This document shows, piece by piece, positions 54,731 to 62,584 of a stretch of DNA of 64,000 bases. The position numbers and the translations under genes were made by a program. The DNA is from an uncultured Pelagibacteraceae bacterium. Lineage in GTDB: Bacteria > Pseudomonadota > Alphaproteobacteria > Pelagibacterales > Pelagibacteraceae. The notes beneath the pieces were generated by a model that was not told the origin of the DNA, searched no databases, and was given only the letters and a program-made list of their open reading frames with translations. The stretch is from positions 141,289 to 205,288 of the forward strand of contig CACMTZ010000004.1 in the NCBI GenBank assembly GCA_902616725.1, read 5' to 3'. Numbering within the stretch: the first letter of the stretch is position 1; each line of letters starts with the position of its first letter.

Positions 54731-55021
54731 TTATAAATTTACTTCAGATAGTTCATATAATTTAGCACTCTCTACACATTCTGCGTAAATAGCCTTTGCA
54801 GTAGGGTTATTCCCAGTTACAAATTCTTTCATTCCAGCTTCATTATGAACATTAACTTTAAATAACATCCCACTTTTATCTGGAATCATGGCTCCAACAG
54901 TTTTTTCTGGATAGGCAACACTTTTTCTAACACCCATCCCTTCATCTGATTGCATCCAACCCATGAAAGTTTCTAATTTACCCTCTTTAAGTTTAAGATG
55001 TACTAACATTTCCTTTTCCAT
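54731..55021 (-). CDS. Hypothetical small soluble protein
   Basis: A 96-residue cytosolic protein with a beta-alpha pattern (EMLVHLKLKEGKLETFMGWMQSDEGM ... VTGNNPTAKAIYAECVESAKLYEL), resembling an antibiotic-biosynthesis-monooxygenase-like or other dimeric alpha-beta fold. No catalytic motif. A perfect AAGGAGG site lies six bases before the start. Confidence 0.55.
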   Translation of the reverse strand: MEKEMLVHLKLKEGKLETFMGWMQSDEGMGVRKSVAYPEKTVGAMIPDKSGMLFKVNVHNEAGMKEFVTGNNPTAKAIYAECVESAKLYELSEVNL

Positions 55022-55033
55022 TTTTCCTCCTTA

Positions 55034-55408
55034 TTAATATAAAGTTTGAACTACTTTTTTTACTCTTTCAGCTCCATTAGGAACTAAAGCTTCAACAAAA
55101 GTATGACATTTTTCAGTTTTAGCTTGGTCGTATTTGGAGCCATAATGTTTATCAACTGCTTTATTTACTCCTTCATCCCATTCTTTTTCTGGAATACCAA
55201 TTTCAAGAGCATACGTTTTTAAAACTTTTACTGTTGAAATAGATTTTTCTTTCATGCCATATTCAAATTTTTCACCAGATGGTAAAAAGTAATTTGCCAT
55301 ATAAATTCCAATACAATCCCAGGCTTTAGATTTATTATCCTTACTCATACCTGCATGTGCAGATGTAAAAATTAATAAGGATAGTATTACCGCTATATAT
55401 TTATTCAT
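55034..55408 (-). CDS. Exported hypothetical protein
   Basis: A 124-residue precursor with a signal peptide (to ~residue 19, SAHAG). The mature part is soluble and mostly helical and has two Cys (32 and 101) that could form a disulfide. It is the first gene of the reverse-strand small-protein run. No family is known to me. The ribosome site is GAGGGG, just before the ATG. Confidence 0.6.
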   Translation of the reverse strand: MNKYIAVILSLLIFTSAHAGMSKDNKSKAWDCIGIYMANYFLPSGEKFEYGMKEKSISTVKVLKTYALEIGIPEKEWDEGVNKAVDKHYGSKYDQAKTEKCHTFVEALVPNGAERVKKVVQTLY

Positions 55409-55441
55409 AACCCCTCGATGTTAATTAATATTATTCTAAAA

Positions 55442-55466
55442 ATGTAACTGTTTTGTTACATGGCTG
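55442..55466 (-). terminator. Terminator of cysEK (or promoter-proximal palindrome)
   Basis: ATGTAAC and GTTACAT are perfect seven-base arms with a six-base spacer. Read from cysK, the hairpin is followed by five T, fitting an intrinsic terminator. The palindrome also lies ~34 bases upstream of the small-protein operon and could be an operator; the T-run makes termination the simpler reading. Confidence 0.5.
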
Positions 55467-55476
55467 ATATGCGATA

Positions 55477-56478
55477 TTATAACCAGCTGGGTATTGGAAG
55501 GTTTTTTTCCTTTAAAAAAGATTTATTAAACATCTTTGAGTTGTATTTGTCAGACTTATCACAAAGAATAGTTACAATAGTTTTTCCTGGGCCAATTTCT
55601 TTTCCAAGTCTAATTGCACCTGCAATATTTACACCACAACTGGTTCCTAAACTTAAACCCTCATTTTGAATTAAATCATAAAGTATAGGTAAGGACTCCT
55701 CATCACTAATTGAATAAGCACCATCAATTTTTGCCTCAGCAAAATTTTTAGTTACTCTACTTGAGCCAATTCCCTCAGTAATTGATCCTCCTTCAGCTTT
55801 TAATTCACCATTCGTAATATAATTATAAAGAGCAGAACCTGTTGGATCAGATAAATAAATTTTAACATTTTTATTTTTTTCTTTTAAAAATTTACTTACA
55901 CCACCTATAGTTCCACCTGTTCCAGAAGCACAAACAAAACCATCAACCTTTCCATCAGTTTGTTCCCAGATTTCTGGTCCTGTGGTTTCATAGTGACCTT
56001 TTGCATTGGCAGTGTTATCAAATTGATTTGCCCAAACTACACCATTGTTATTTGTACTTTTTAATTCTTCGGCAAGACGACCTGCAACTTTTACATAATT
56101 GCCATCATCTTTATATGGTTTGGGTGGTACCAACCTAAGATCTGCTCCAATATTTTTTAAAGTATCTTTTTTTTCTTGTGTTTGATTGTCATTCATCACA
56201 ATAATTGTTTTATAACCTAAAGAATTTCCTAAAAGACATAAACCAATTCCAGTATTACCAGCAGTGCCTTCAACTACAATTCCGCCCTCTGAAATTAACT
56301 TCTTTTCTTGTGCATCTTTAATTAAAGCAAGAGCAGCTCTATCTTTAACTGATCCACCGGGATTAAGATATTCTGCTTTACCAAATATATGACATCCTGT
56401 GATTTCAGAAGCTGCTTTTAATTTAATTAAAGGAGTATTTCCAATCGACTCAAGAAAGTTATTTTTAATTTGTGTCAT
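55477..56478 (-). CDS. cysK: Cysteine synthase (O-acetylserine sulfhydrylase)
   Basis: A 333-residue PLP enzyme from the Met at 56478 ([16 protein letters not shown]); a longer in-frame version would extend 34 residues into cysE and has no family similarity. The PLP Lys is Lys45 in [10 protein letters not shown], and TAGNTG at 72-77 binds the carboxylate. It makes cysteine from O-acetylserine and sulfide; the KDRAALALI and [12 protein letters not shown] segments are normal. It overlaps the cysE stop by 14 bases. Confidence 0.92.
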   Translation of the reverse strand: MTQIKNNFLESIGNTPLIKLKAASEITGCHIFGKAEYLNPGGSVKDRAALALIKDAQEKKLISEGGIVVEGTAGNTGIGLCLLGNSLGYKTIIVMNDNQTQEKKDTLKNIGADLRLVPPKPYKDDGNYVKVAGRLAEELKSTNNNGVVWANQFDNTANAKGHYETTGPEIWEQTDGKVDGFVCASGTGGTIGGVSKFLKEKNKNVKIYLSDPTGSALYNYITNGELKAEGGSITEGIGSSRVTKNFAEAKIDGAYSISDEESLPILYDLIQNEGLSLGTSCGVNIAGAIRLGKEIGPGKTIVTILCDKSDKYNSKMFNKSFLKEKNLPIPSWL

Positions 56479-57046
56479 TATCTTTATCTTTATCAGTAAC
56501 CGCATAAGGTTGAAATCCTTTTGTGGCATCTCCAACTCTTGTGGCTGGAATTCCAACCATGATAGATTTCTCAGGAACATTTTTGGTAACTACTGCATTT
56601 GCACCTATTAAAGAATTTTTTCCAATTACAACTGGTCCTAAAATTTGAGCACCAGAACCAACGACGACGTTGTCTTCTAATGTTGGATGTCTTTTAACAT
56701 TTCTTTGATCATTTGCATTAATGCTTGGAGCAATCCCACCAAGCGTAACGTTGTGATAGATCGTGACGTTATCTCCTATCTCGGAGGTTTCACCAATTAC
56801 CACACCCATTCCATGGTCAATAAATAAATTTTTTCCTATTTTTGCTTTTGGATGAATCTCTATACCAGTTAAGAATCTTGAAAATTGAGAAATGATTCTT
56901 GCAACTAAATCAAATTTGGCGATTGCAAAAAAGTTTGCAATTTTATGAAAAAAAATAGCTTTTACTCCGGGGTAGGTAAGAATCAAACTCACCTTTGATT
57001 TTGCCGCAGGGTCTCTGTCTATTATAGATTGTAAAAAATCATTCAT
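56465..57046 (-). CDS. cysE: Serine O-acetyltransferase
   Basis: A 193-residue left-handed beta-helix enzyme of the shorter type, with the hexapeptide-repeat region from about residue 65 ([42 protein letters not shown]). The catalytic His/Asp-region segment [11 protein letters not shown] is intact. It supplies O-acetylserine to the coupled CysK. Confidence 0.93.
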   Translation of the reverse strand: MNDFLQSIIDRDPAAKSKVSLILTYPGVKAIFFHKIANFFAIAKFDLVARIISQFSRFLTGIEIHPKAKIGKNLFIDHGMGVVIGETSEIGDNVTIYHNVTLGGIAPSINANDQRNVKRHPTLEDNVVVGSGAQILGPVVIGKNSLIGANAVVTKNVPEKSIMVGIPATRVGDATKGFQPYAVTDKDKDNDTN

Positions 57047-57118
57047 TATTCTTTGCCAACTTGATTTAAAAAATTAATGCTTATATAGTTGTTTTGTTAA
57101 GTATTTAAAGGAGAAATT

Positions 57119-57529
57119 ATGTATAAAAACACGAACTGCTTTCATTTAGCAATACCATGCGGTGATTTAGAGACAGCAAAAAAATTTTACAGCGAAACAT
57201 TAGGCTGCAGATTGGATAATTCTGCTCAAGAGTGGGCCGATGTTGATTTTTGGGGAAATGAATTAACACTTCATGCAAGTGAACATAAATTAGATAATGA
57301 AAGACACGATGTTGATATGGGTAATGTTTCAGTACCTCACTTTGGTGTTCATTTATCTAGAAAAGATTTTGATACTTTAAAACAAAGATTAAAAGATAAA
57401 GGTGCAAAATACTATGATGAGCCTTACTTAAGATTTAAAGGCACAAAGTATGAGCAAGAAACATTCTTTGTTAAAGACCCCAACGAAAATATTTTAGAAA
57501 TTAAAACATTAACAGCAAATCCTGAATAA
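57119..57529 (+). CDS. VOC (glyoxalase/dioxygenase) superfamily protein
   Basis: A 136-residue protein with two beta-alpha-beta-beta-beta repeats. Potential metal ligands are FHLAIPCGD near 8-16, HFGVHLS near 79-85 and the terminal NILEIKT Glu. Resembles uncharacterised glyoxalase-like proteins. It has a strong AAGGAG ribosome site. Substrate unknown. Confidence 0.78.
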   Translation: MYKNTNCFHLAIPCGDLETAKKFYSETLGCRLDNSAQEWADVDFWGNELTLHASEHKLDNERHDVDMGNVSVPHFGVHLSRKDFDTLKQRLKDKGAKYYDEPYLRFKGTKYEQETFFVKDPNENILEIKTLTANPE

Positions 57530-57560
57530 TTTTTCTTAAATTATTTTCAGGCGTGTTTTA

Positions 57561-58022
57561 ATGAGCAATAGAAGAAATCTATTAAAAATTATTGGTGTAT
57601 CCTGTTTATCATGGATTTTGTATCCATATAAATTTGTACTTTCTGAAACCAAAAAAATAATCAATCAGAACCTTACTAGTAAACAAAAAGAAATTATGTT
57701 TAACGAAGGTACTGAGAGACCATTTACTAGTGAATTACTGCAAGAGAAAAGAAAAGGCTTTTATCATTGTGCCAATTGTGGAAACAAACTATTTTCCTCA
57801 GAGGCTAAATTTGATAGTGGCACTGGCTGGCCATCATTTAGTGAAGCTTTACCAGGGGCTTTTAAAACAAAAGTAGATTATTCATTTGGCATGAAAAGGA
57901 TCGAATATCATTGTGCCAAGTGTGGTGTTCATCACGGACATGTTTTTGACGATGGGCCAAGCTCAACTGGTAAAAGATTTTGTAATAATGGTCTTTGTTT
58001 ATTGTTTATCCCTGAAACTTGA
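57561..58022 (+). CDS. msrB: Exported peptide-methionine (R)-S-oxide reductase
   Basis: A 153-residue MsrB with a Tat-like leader (SNRRNLLKIIG, first ~28 residues), unusual because many MsrB proteins are cytosolic. Zinc ligands are Cys70/Cys73 and Cys118/Cys121, and the catalytic Cys is Cys141 in RFCNNGLCLLF, where most MsrB have CINS, so the usual Ser is Gly and an extra Cys follows at 146. It repairs oxidised Met residues, here in the periplasm. Confidence 0.85.
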   Translation: MSNRRNLLKIIGVSCLSWILYPYKFVLSETKKIINQNLTSKQKEIMFNEGTERPFTSELLQEKRKGFYHCANCGNKLFSSEAKFDSGTGWPSFSEALPGAFKTKVDYSFGMKRIEYHCAKCGVHHGHVFDDGPSSTGKRFCNNGLCLLFIPET

Positions 58023-58081
58023 TAATTATTTTTATTTTCTAAAGATTTAAAGTAAGTTCAAAAAATTCAAATATATACTTT

Positions 58082-58705
58082 ATGGAATTTGCTTTATTAG
58101 GTTTTTTAACAGGGTTAAGCTTAATATTAGCAATCGGTGCCCAAAATGTTTTTGTCATAGAACAAGGTTTAAAAAAACAACATGTTTTTTTAGTTTGTTT
58201 AATTTGTGCTATAGCTGATTTTATTTTAATATTTTTAGGAATATTTCTTTTTCATTATTTTACCCAATATTTTACCCCAACAATTGAATTAGTGCTTAAT
58301 ATTTTATTAGTCATTTTTTTAATTCACTTTATTTATTCAAAAATAAAATCTTTTAATACTCAAGTAACGATAGATCAAAATTCTAACTTTATTGAAAAAA
58401 AAAATGTAATATTTAAAACACTAGGGTTTACTTTTTTAAACCCGCATGTTTATTCAGATACTGTATTTTTTTTAGGTAATTTTTCAAAAAATTTTTTAAT
58501 TATAGAGAAATACTCTTTCGGAATAGCAGCAACGTTAGCATCTTTTTTATTTTTTTTTTCGATTGGGTATCTATCCCAATATTTTTCCAAGTATTTGAAC
58601 AATAAAAATGTATGGAAATTTATAAATATTTTCATTATTTTATTCATGTTTTTAATAATATGTTACATTCTTGGAGATATATTTAAATTTTATACAAAAT
58701 CATGA
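58082..58705 (+). CDS. LysE-family amino acid exporter
   Basis: A 207-residue protein with six helices and the family signature AIGAQNVFVIEQGLKKQHVFLVCLICAIADFILIF near the start, then FTFLNPHVYSDTVFFLG. LysE-type proteins export basic or other amino acids. It overlaps the following outer-membrane gene by four bases (ATGA). Confidence 0.87.
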   Translation: MEFALLGFLTGLSLILAIGAQNVFVIEQGLKKQHVFLVCLICAIADFILIFLGIFLFHYFTQYFTPTIELVLNILLVIFLIHFIYSKIKSFNTQVTIDQNSNFIEKKNVIFKTLGFTFLNPHVYSDTVFFLGNFSKNFLIIEKYSFGIAATLASFLFFFSIGYLSQYFSKYLNNKNVWKFINIFIILFMFLIICYILGDIFKFYTKS

Positions 58706-59307
58706 AAATATTAAAATTTTTTTTAGTTTTCCTTTTTCTTACTTCAAGATTAAATGCAATAGAACTCCCTAAAATTGATACTAAATTCTATTTAGGAATA
58801 TATAAATCTATTGATAAATTGACTGCTGGAGCCAAGCAGCATAATTTTGATATTCCTTATTATACATCAACTGATGCTGAAAAAAAAAATCTAGGTTTCT
58901 TTTTAGGTTATAATTTTTATTTAGATAATTTTTTATTAGGTTTAGAAACAAGCTTTCAAGAAAATATTGGAAAAGATACTGCTGTTCCAACATTTGATGG
59001 AAGTGTTACATATGAAAAACTGAGAGAAGTGAAGTTTAATTTTGGATATAATTATAATGATTTTGTTTTTTTTACTTATTTAGGAACTGGAGATGCTCAT
59101 CCAGTATGGACTGCTTATCAAAATGATCCAACCTTTATTCGTGAGTATTGGACAAGGGGATTTGGAATTGATTACAAACTAACCGAAAATTATTTTATTG
59201 GTTTAAATTTTGACGTAACAACTTTTGATATAAACTATTTAACTAGTAATTATGTAGAAGAAGTTCAAAAACAATCTACAAGACTGAGATTTGGTTATTT
59301 ATTTTAA
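58702..59307 (+). CDS. Outer-membrane beta-barrel protein
   Basis: A 201-residue protein with a signal peptide (to ~residue 19, LNAIE) and alternating short beta strands ending in an aromatic residue (RLRFGYLF), the pattern of an eight-stranded OmpA/W-like barrel. No ligand can be inferred. It ends four bases inside the convergent HpsN-like gene. Confidence 0.75.
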   Translation: MKILKFFLVFLFLTSRLNAIELPKIDTKFYLGIYKSIDKLTAGAKQHNFDIPYYTSTDAEKKNLGFFLGYNFYLDNFLLGLETSFQENIGKDTAVPTFDGSVTYEKLREVKFNFGYNYNDFVFFTYLGTGDAHPVWTAYQNDPTFIREYWTRGFGIDYKLTENYFIGLNFDVTTFDINYLTSNYVEEVQKQSTRLRFGYLF

Positions 59308-60590
59308 CTTGAATAGCCGTATTTTTTGAGCCTTACATCTCCAGTTCTGGCGTGAGCTTCCATTCCTTCGTATCTAGATATTCTCGCAGCAGCAGCACCA
59401 ACTAGTTCAGTAGATTCTTTTGTCATTCTTTGAAAACTTAAAGTTTTAATAAATTTACCAACAAATAAACCTCCAGTGTATCTACCAGCTCCTTTAGTTG
59501 GTAAAATATGATTTGTGCCTGAACATTTATCTCCATAGGCAACTGTAGTTTCTTCACCGACAAATAATGATCCATAATTTGTTAATCGTTCGTGAAACCA
59601 CTTTAGATTTTCTGTTTGAACTTCTAAATGTTCTGGGGCGTATTCATCACTAATTTTAACGATCTCTTCATCAGTGTCACAAAGAATAACTTCACCATAA
59701 TCTCTCCAAGCTGCTTCTGCGCTAGTTCTTGGAACCTCTGGTAACTCTGCAATTAATTCTGGAACTCTCTTCATAACTTTCTCGGCTAATTCTTTACTAG
59801 TTGTATAAAGCCAACATGGAGAATTATAACCATGTTCTGCTTGGCCCACCAAATCAACAGCAACTATTTCTGGATCAGCTTTTGCATCAGCAATTATTCC
59901 AATTTCAGTTGGACCTGCAAATAAATCAATTCCCACTTTGCCATATAAAATTCTTTTTGCTTCAGCAACAAACTGGTTTCCTGGACCAACAATTATGTCT
60001 GCTGGAGGGTTTTTAAATAATCCATTAGTCATTGCAGCAATCGCAGGTACACCTCCTAAATTTAAAATTACATCTGCCCCACAAAGATCAGCAGTGTAGA
60101 CAATAGTAGGGTGGGCACCGACCCCTTCTTTTGGTGGACTGCACGCAATAATATTTTTAACACCAGCAACTTTGGCTGTCGTCACACTCATTACTGCAGA
60201 AGCGATATGAGCATATCTTCCCCCAGGTATGTAACAACCTGCTGTATTAACCGGAACTAATTTTTGACCTGCATATAAACCATCGGATAGTTCAACTTCA
60301 AAATCTTGCCCGTAATTTTTTAGTTGAGCTTCAGCAAATTTTCTTACTCGATCAAATGAAAACTGAATATCGTCTTTAGTTTTTTGATCTAAAGTTTTTT
60401 TAATTTCTTCAATTCTTTCTTTTGAAACAATGATTTCACCGTCGTATTTGTCGAACTTTTTTGTTAAATCAATACAACCTTGTTCTTTTGTACTTTCAAT
60501 GTCTTTCAATAAATCTTGAACAATCCCTGTTGTTTTATTGTCATCTGTTGATGATGTTTTTGGAGATTTTTTTAAATAAGTGATTGCCAT
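59304..60590 (-). CDS. hpsN: HisD-family dehydrogenase, probably sulfopropanediol dehydrogenase-like
   Basis: A 428-residue zinc-dependent dehydrogenase of the histidinol-dehydrogenase family. Zinc and catalytic residues correspond to Gln250, His253 (GQAEHGYNSP), Glu320/His321 (APEHLEV), Asp354 and His413 (MEAHARTGD). The AGCYIPGGRYAHIASAVMSV block and LFAGPTEIG resemble my memory of HpsN, which oxidises 2,3-dihydroxypropane-1-sulfonate to sulfolactate, more than true HisD. It lies in a sulfonate-type cluster rather than with his genes. If HpsN is wrong, HisD is the fallback. Confidence 0.7.
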   Translation of the reverse strand: MAITYLKKSPKTSSTDDNKTTGIVQDLLKDIESTKEQGCIDLTKKFDKYDGEIIVSKERIEEIKKTLDQKTKDDIQFSFDRVRKFAEAQLKNYGQDFEVELSDGLYAGQKLVPVNTAGCYIPGGRYAHIASAVMSVTTAKVAGVKNIIACSPPKEGVGAHPTIVYTADLCGADVILNLGGVPAIAAMTNGLFKNPPADIIVGPGNQFVAEAKRILYGKVGIDLFAGPTEIGIIADAKADPEIVAVDLVGQAEHGYNSPCWLYTTSKELAEKVMKRVPELIAELPEVPRTSAEAAWRDYGEVILCDTDEEIVKISDEYAPEHLEVQTENLKWFHERLTNYGSLFVGEETTVAYGDKCSGTNHILPTKGAGRYTGGLFVGKFIKTLSFQRMTKESTELVGAAAARISRYEGMEAHARTGDVRLKKYGYSS

Positions 60591-60651
60591 ATTATTTGTT
60601 TATTATCGTTGAATTATTTAAGACAATTTTAATTTTATTGCAATCAAACAA

Positions 60652-61563
60652 TTAATCTAAAGCAACAACGGCTGCAGCAATGGAGGCTAATCTCGCAGGT
60701 GCTTCATCCGAACGACTGGTTATTACTACTGGAACTTTACCTCCAACAACCACACCTGCTGCACATGCTCCACAAAAATATATAAGCATTTTTACTAAGC
60801 CATTTCCTGTTTCAACACTTGGAACCAGTAATACATCTGCCATACCGGCTACACTATTTTGTATTCCTTTGATAGCTGCAGATTTTTTTGAAATACTATT
60901 ATCAAATGCTAGTGGACCAAAAACATCAGCATTTAAATTTTCTTTTTTAGCTAAATTGGTTAATTCTTCAGCTTCTTTAGAACTTGGCACACTATCTAAC
61001 ACTTCTTCAGTAGCAGATAATATTGCGACTTTAGGTCTTTCAATACCAATTCTATTGGAAAAATTTATAACATTTTTGAGAATATGTAGTTTTGTTTTTA
61101 CATTAGGTAGAACATTCAATGCTCCATCGGTAATTATTAAAGGCTTACCTTCTTTTCCCAATGTCATATGCCAAATATGACTCAATCTTGTTTTTCCTAG
61201 TAAATTATACTCTCTTTTCAAAACTTCTTTCATCAAAACGTCAGTATGAATATGTCCTTTAACAATAATTCTAATTTTTTGTTCGCTTGCTAGTTTTGCA
61301 GCAATCGTTGCTGTATTATTTTCAACAGGTTCATGAATTATCTCATAATTTGAGATATCCCATTTAAGATCCTGGGCGCATTTATTAATTTCTTTTTCAT
61401 CACCAATAAAAATTGGTTCAATTAGATTTTCTTTAACAGCATCTTGCACTGACTGCATAGGAAGAGGTTTTCCAGCATTAACAATCCCCGCTTTAACACC
61501 TTTCTTTTTATGAGCAACATTAAGTAAGTTATCAGGACAAATAATTTCTTTATTGGAAAGCAT
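60652..61563 (-). CDS. Phosphate acetyl/butyryltransferase family protein
   Basis: A 303-residue PTA_PTB-domain enzyme. Seen are MQSVQDAVKENLIEPIFIGD near 37-56, LIITDGALNVLPNVKTK near the middle and GMADVLLVPSVETGNGLVK, VVVGGKVPVVITSRSDEAPARLASI near the end. Pta-like enzymes of this length convert acetyl phosphate to acetyl-CoA and are often found beside Xsc in taurine or sulfoacetaldehyde degradation; Ptb-type use is possible. It is transcribed between the Ldh2-type and HpsN-like genes. Confidence 0.82.
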   Translation of the reverse strand: MLSNKEIICPDNLLNVAHKKKGVKAGIVNAGKPLPMQSVQDAVKENLIEPIFIGDEKEINKCAQDLKWDISNYEIIHEPVENNTATIAAKLASEQKIRIIVKGHIHTDVLMKEVLKREYNLLGKTRLSHIWHMTLGKEGKPLIITDGALNVLPNVKTKLHILKNVINFSNRIGIERPKVAILSATEEVLDSVPSSKEAEELTNLAKKENLNADVFGPLAFDNSISKKSAAIKGIQNSVAGMADVLLVPSVETGNGLVKMLIYFCGACAAGVVVGGKVPVVITSRSDEAPARLASIAAAVVALD

Positions 61564-61564
61564 A

Positions 61565-62584
61565 TTAATTTTTTAAATCTACTAAATCTTTTTGAATAAT
61601 TTTTGACAATTTAATTTCTTTTTTTAAGTTCATTCTAAACCTTTTATCTTTATTTTGACCAGGATACATTATTTCTTTAATTCCTTTAATTTTAGGCAAT
61701 CTTTTAATTGTTTTAATATTATTCTTAATTCTTGAAGTATAGTTATTCACAAATAAGTTTGTTTTAAATGTGATAAATAAATGTCCAATATTTTGTGGAC
61801 CTGAAAAATCATCAAAAGGATCCTTAACTTTACCTGCATGATTTCCACCAGTTAAAACACCACTTAAAATATCTACCATCCATGCTAAGCCCGATCCTCT
61901 AAAACCTGCTATCGGTAATTGAACTCCGTAAAGAGCTTTTTTTGCATCTGTCGTTGGTTTGCCAAATTTATCTAATGCAACACCTTTTGGAATTTTTTGA
62001 TTATTTCTAGCTGCAAATCTAATTTTTCCTCTATTAATTTTTGCAATAGCTGTATCTAATATAAAAGGTACCCTTGCTCCGGTTGGAGAACCAAAACATA
62101 TAGGATTTGTTCCAAACAAACTTTTTTTTGCACCATAAGGAGCGATTGCAGGAGGAGCATTAGTATAAATCATAGTGATTAAATTTTTTTTAACTGCCTG
62201 TTCAGCGTAGTAACCAGATAATCCATAGTGACCACTATTTTTAACTGCTACTAAACCGATACCTGTTTTTTTTGCACATTCGATTGCTTTTCTAATAGCG
62301 AGATCTGCTGCAACGAAGCCAATACTATTATCAGCATCAATATGAGCAATAGATTGAGATATCTTTTTAACTTTTATTTTAGGTTTTGGATTAATGACTT
62401 TTTTAGATATTCTTTCACAATACATTCTTAATCTAGAAAGACCATGACCATAAGCCCCAACTAACTCGGCATTAATCAAAGCATTTGCTGAAACAACAGC
62501 ATGAGGATTGCTTAATCCATGATTTTTAAAAATTTTAATGACTTCTTTTTTAAGATTTTCTGTTTTCAAATTAGCCTTTTCCAC
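61565..62584 (-). CDS. Malate/L-lactate (Ldh2) family dehydrogenase, ComC-like
   Basis: A 339-residue NAD(P)-dependent 2-hydroxyacid dehydrogenase of the Ldh2 family: LVGAYGHGLSRLRMY near 34-48, GLVAVKNSGHYGLSGYYAEQAV with the catalytic His, and LFGTNPICFGSPTG. Family members include ComC, which oxidises sulfolactate to sulfopyruvate. Together with the HpsN-like and Pta-like proteins this suggests a sulfonate catabolic route, but malate, lactate and ureidoglycolate enzymes share the fold. It overlaps the permease gene by 14 bases. Confidence 0.8.
   Translation of the reverse strand: MEKANLKTENLKKEVIKIFKNHGLSNPHAVVSANALINAELVGAYGHGLSRLRMYCERISKKVINPKPKIKVKKISQSIAHIDADNSIGFVAADLAIRKAIECAKKTGIGLVAVKNSGHYGLSGYYAEQAVKKNLITMIYTNAPPAIAPYGAKKSLFGTNPICFGSPTGARVPFILDTAIAKINRGKIRFAARNNQKIPKGVALDKFGKPTTDAKKALYGVQLPIAGFRGSGLAWMVDILSGVLTGGNHAGKVKDPFDDFSGPQNIGHLFITFKTNLFVNNYTSRIKNNIKTIKRLPKIKGIKEIMYPGQNKDKRFRMNLKKEIKLSKIIQKDLVDLKN

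Noticed and set aside
55442..55461. Operator palindrome of the small-protein operon
   Set aside because: The arms are followed by five T on the cysK strand, so a terminator explains them more simply; operator use not excluded.
59304..60590. Plain histidinol dehydrogenase of histidine synthesis
   Set aside because: Residues and context fit HpsN better; HisD remains a stated fallback.
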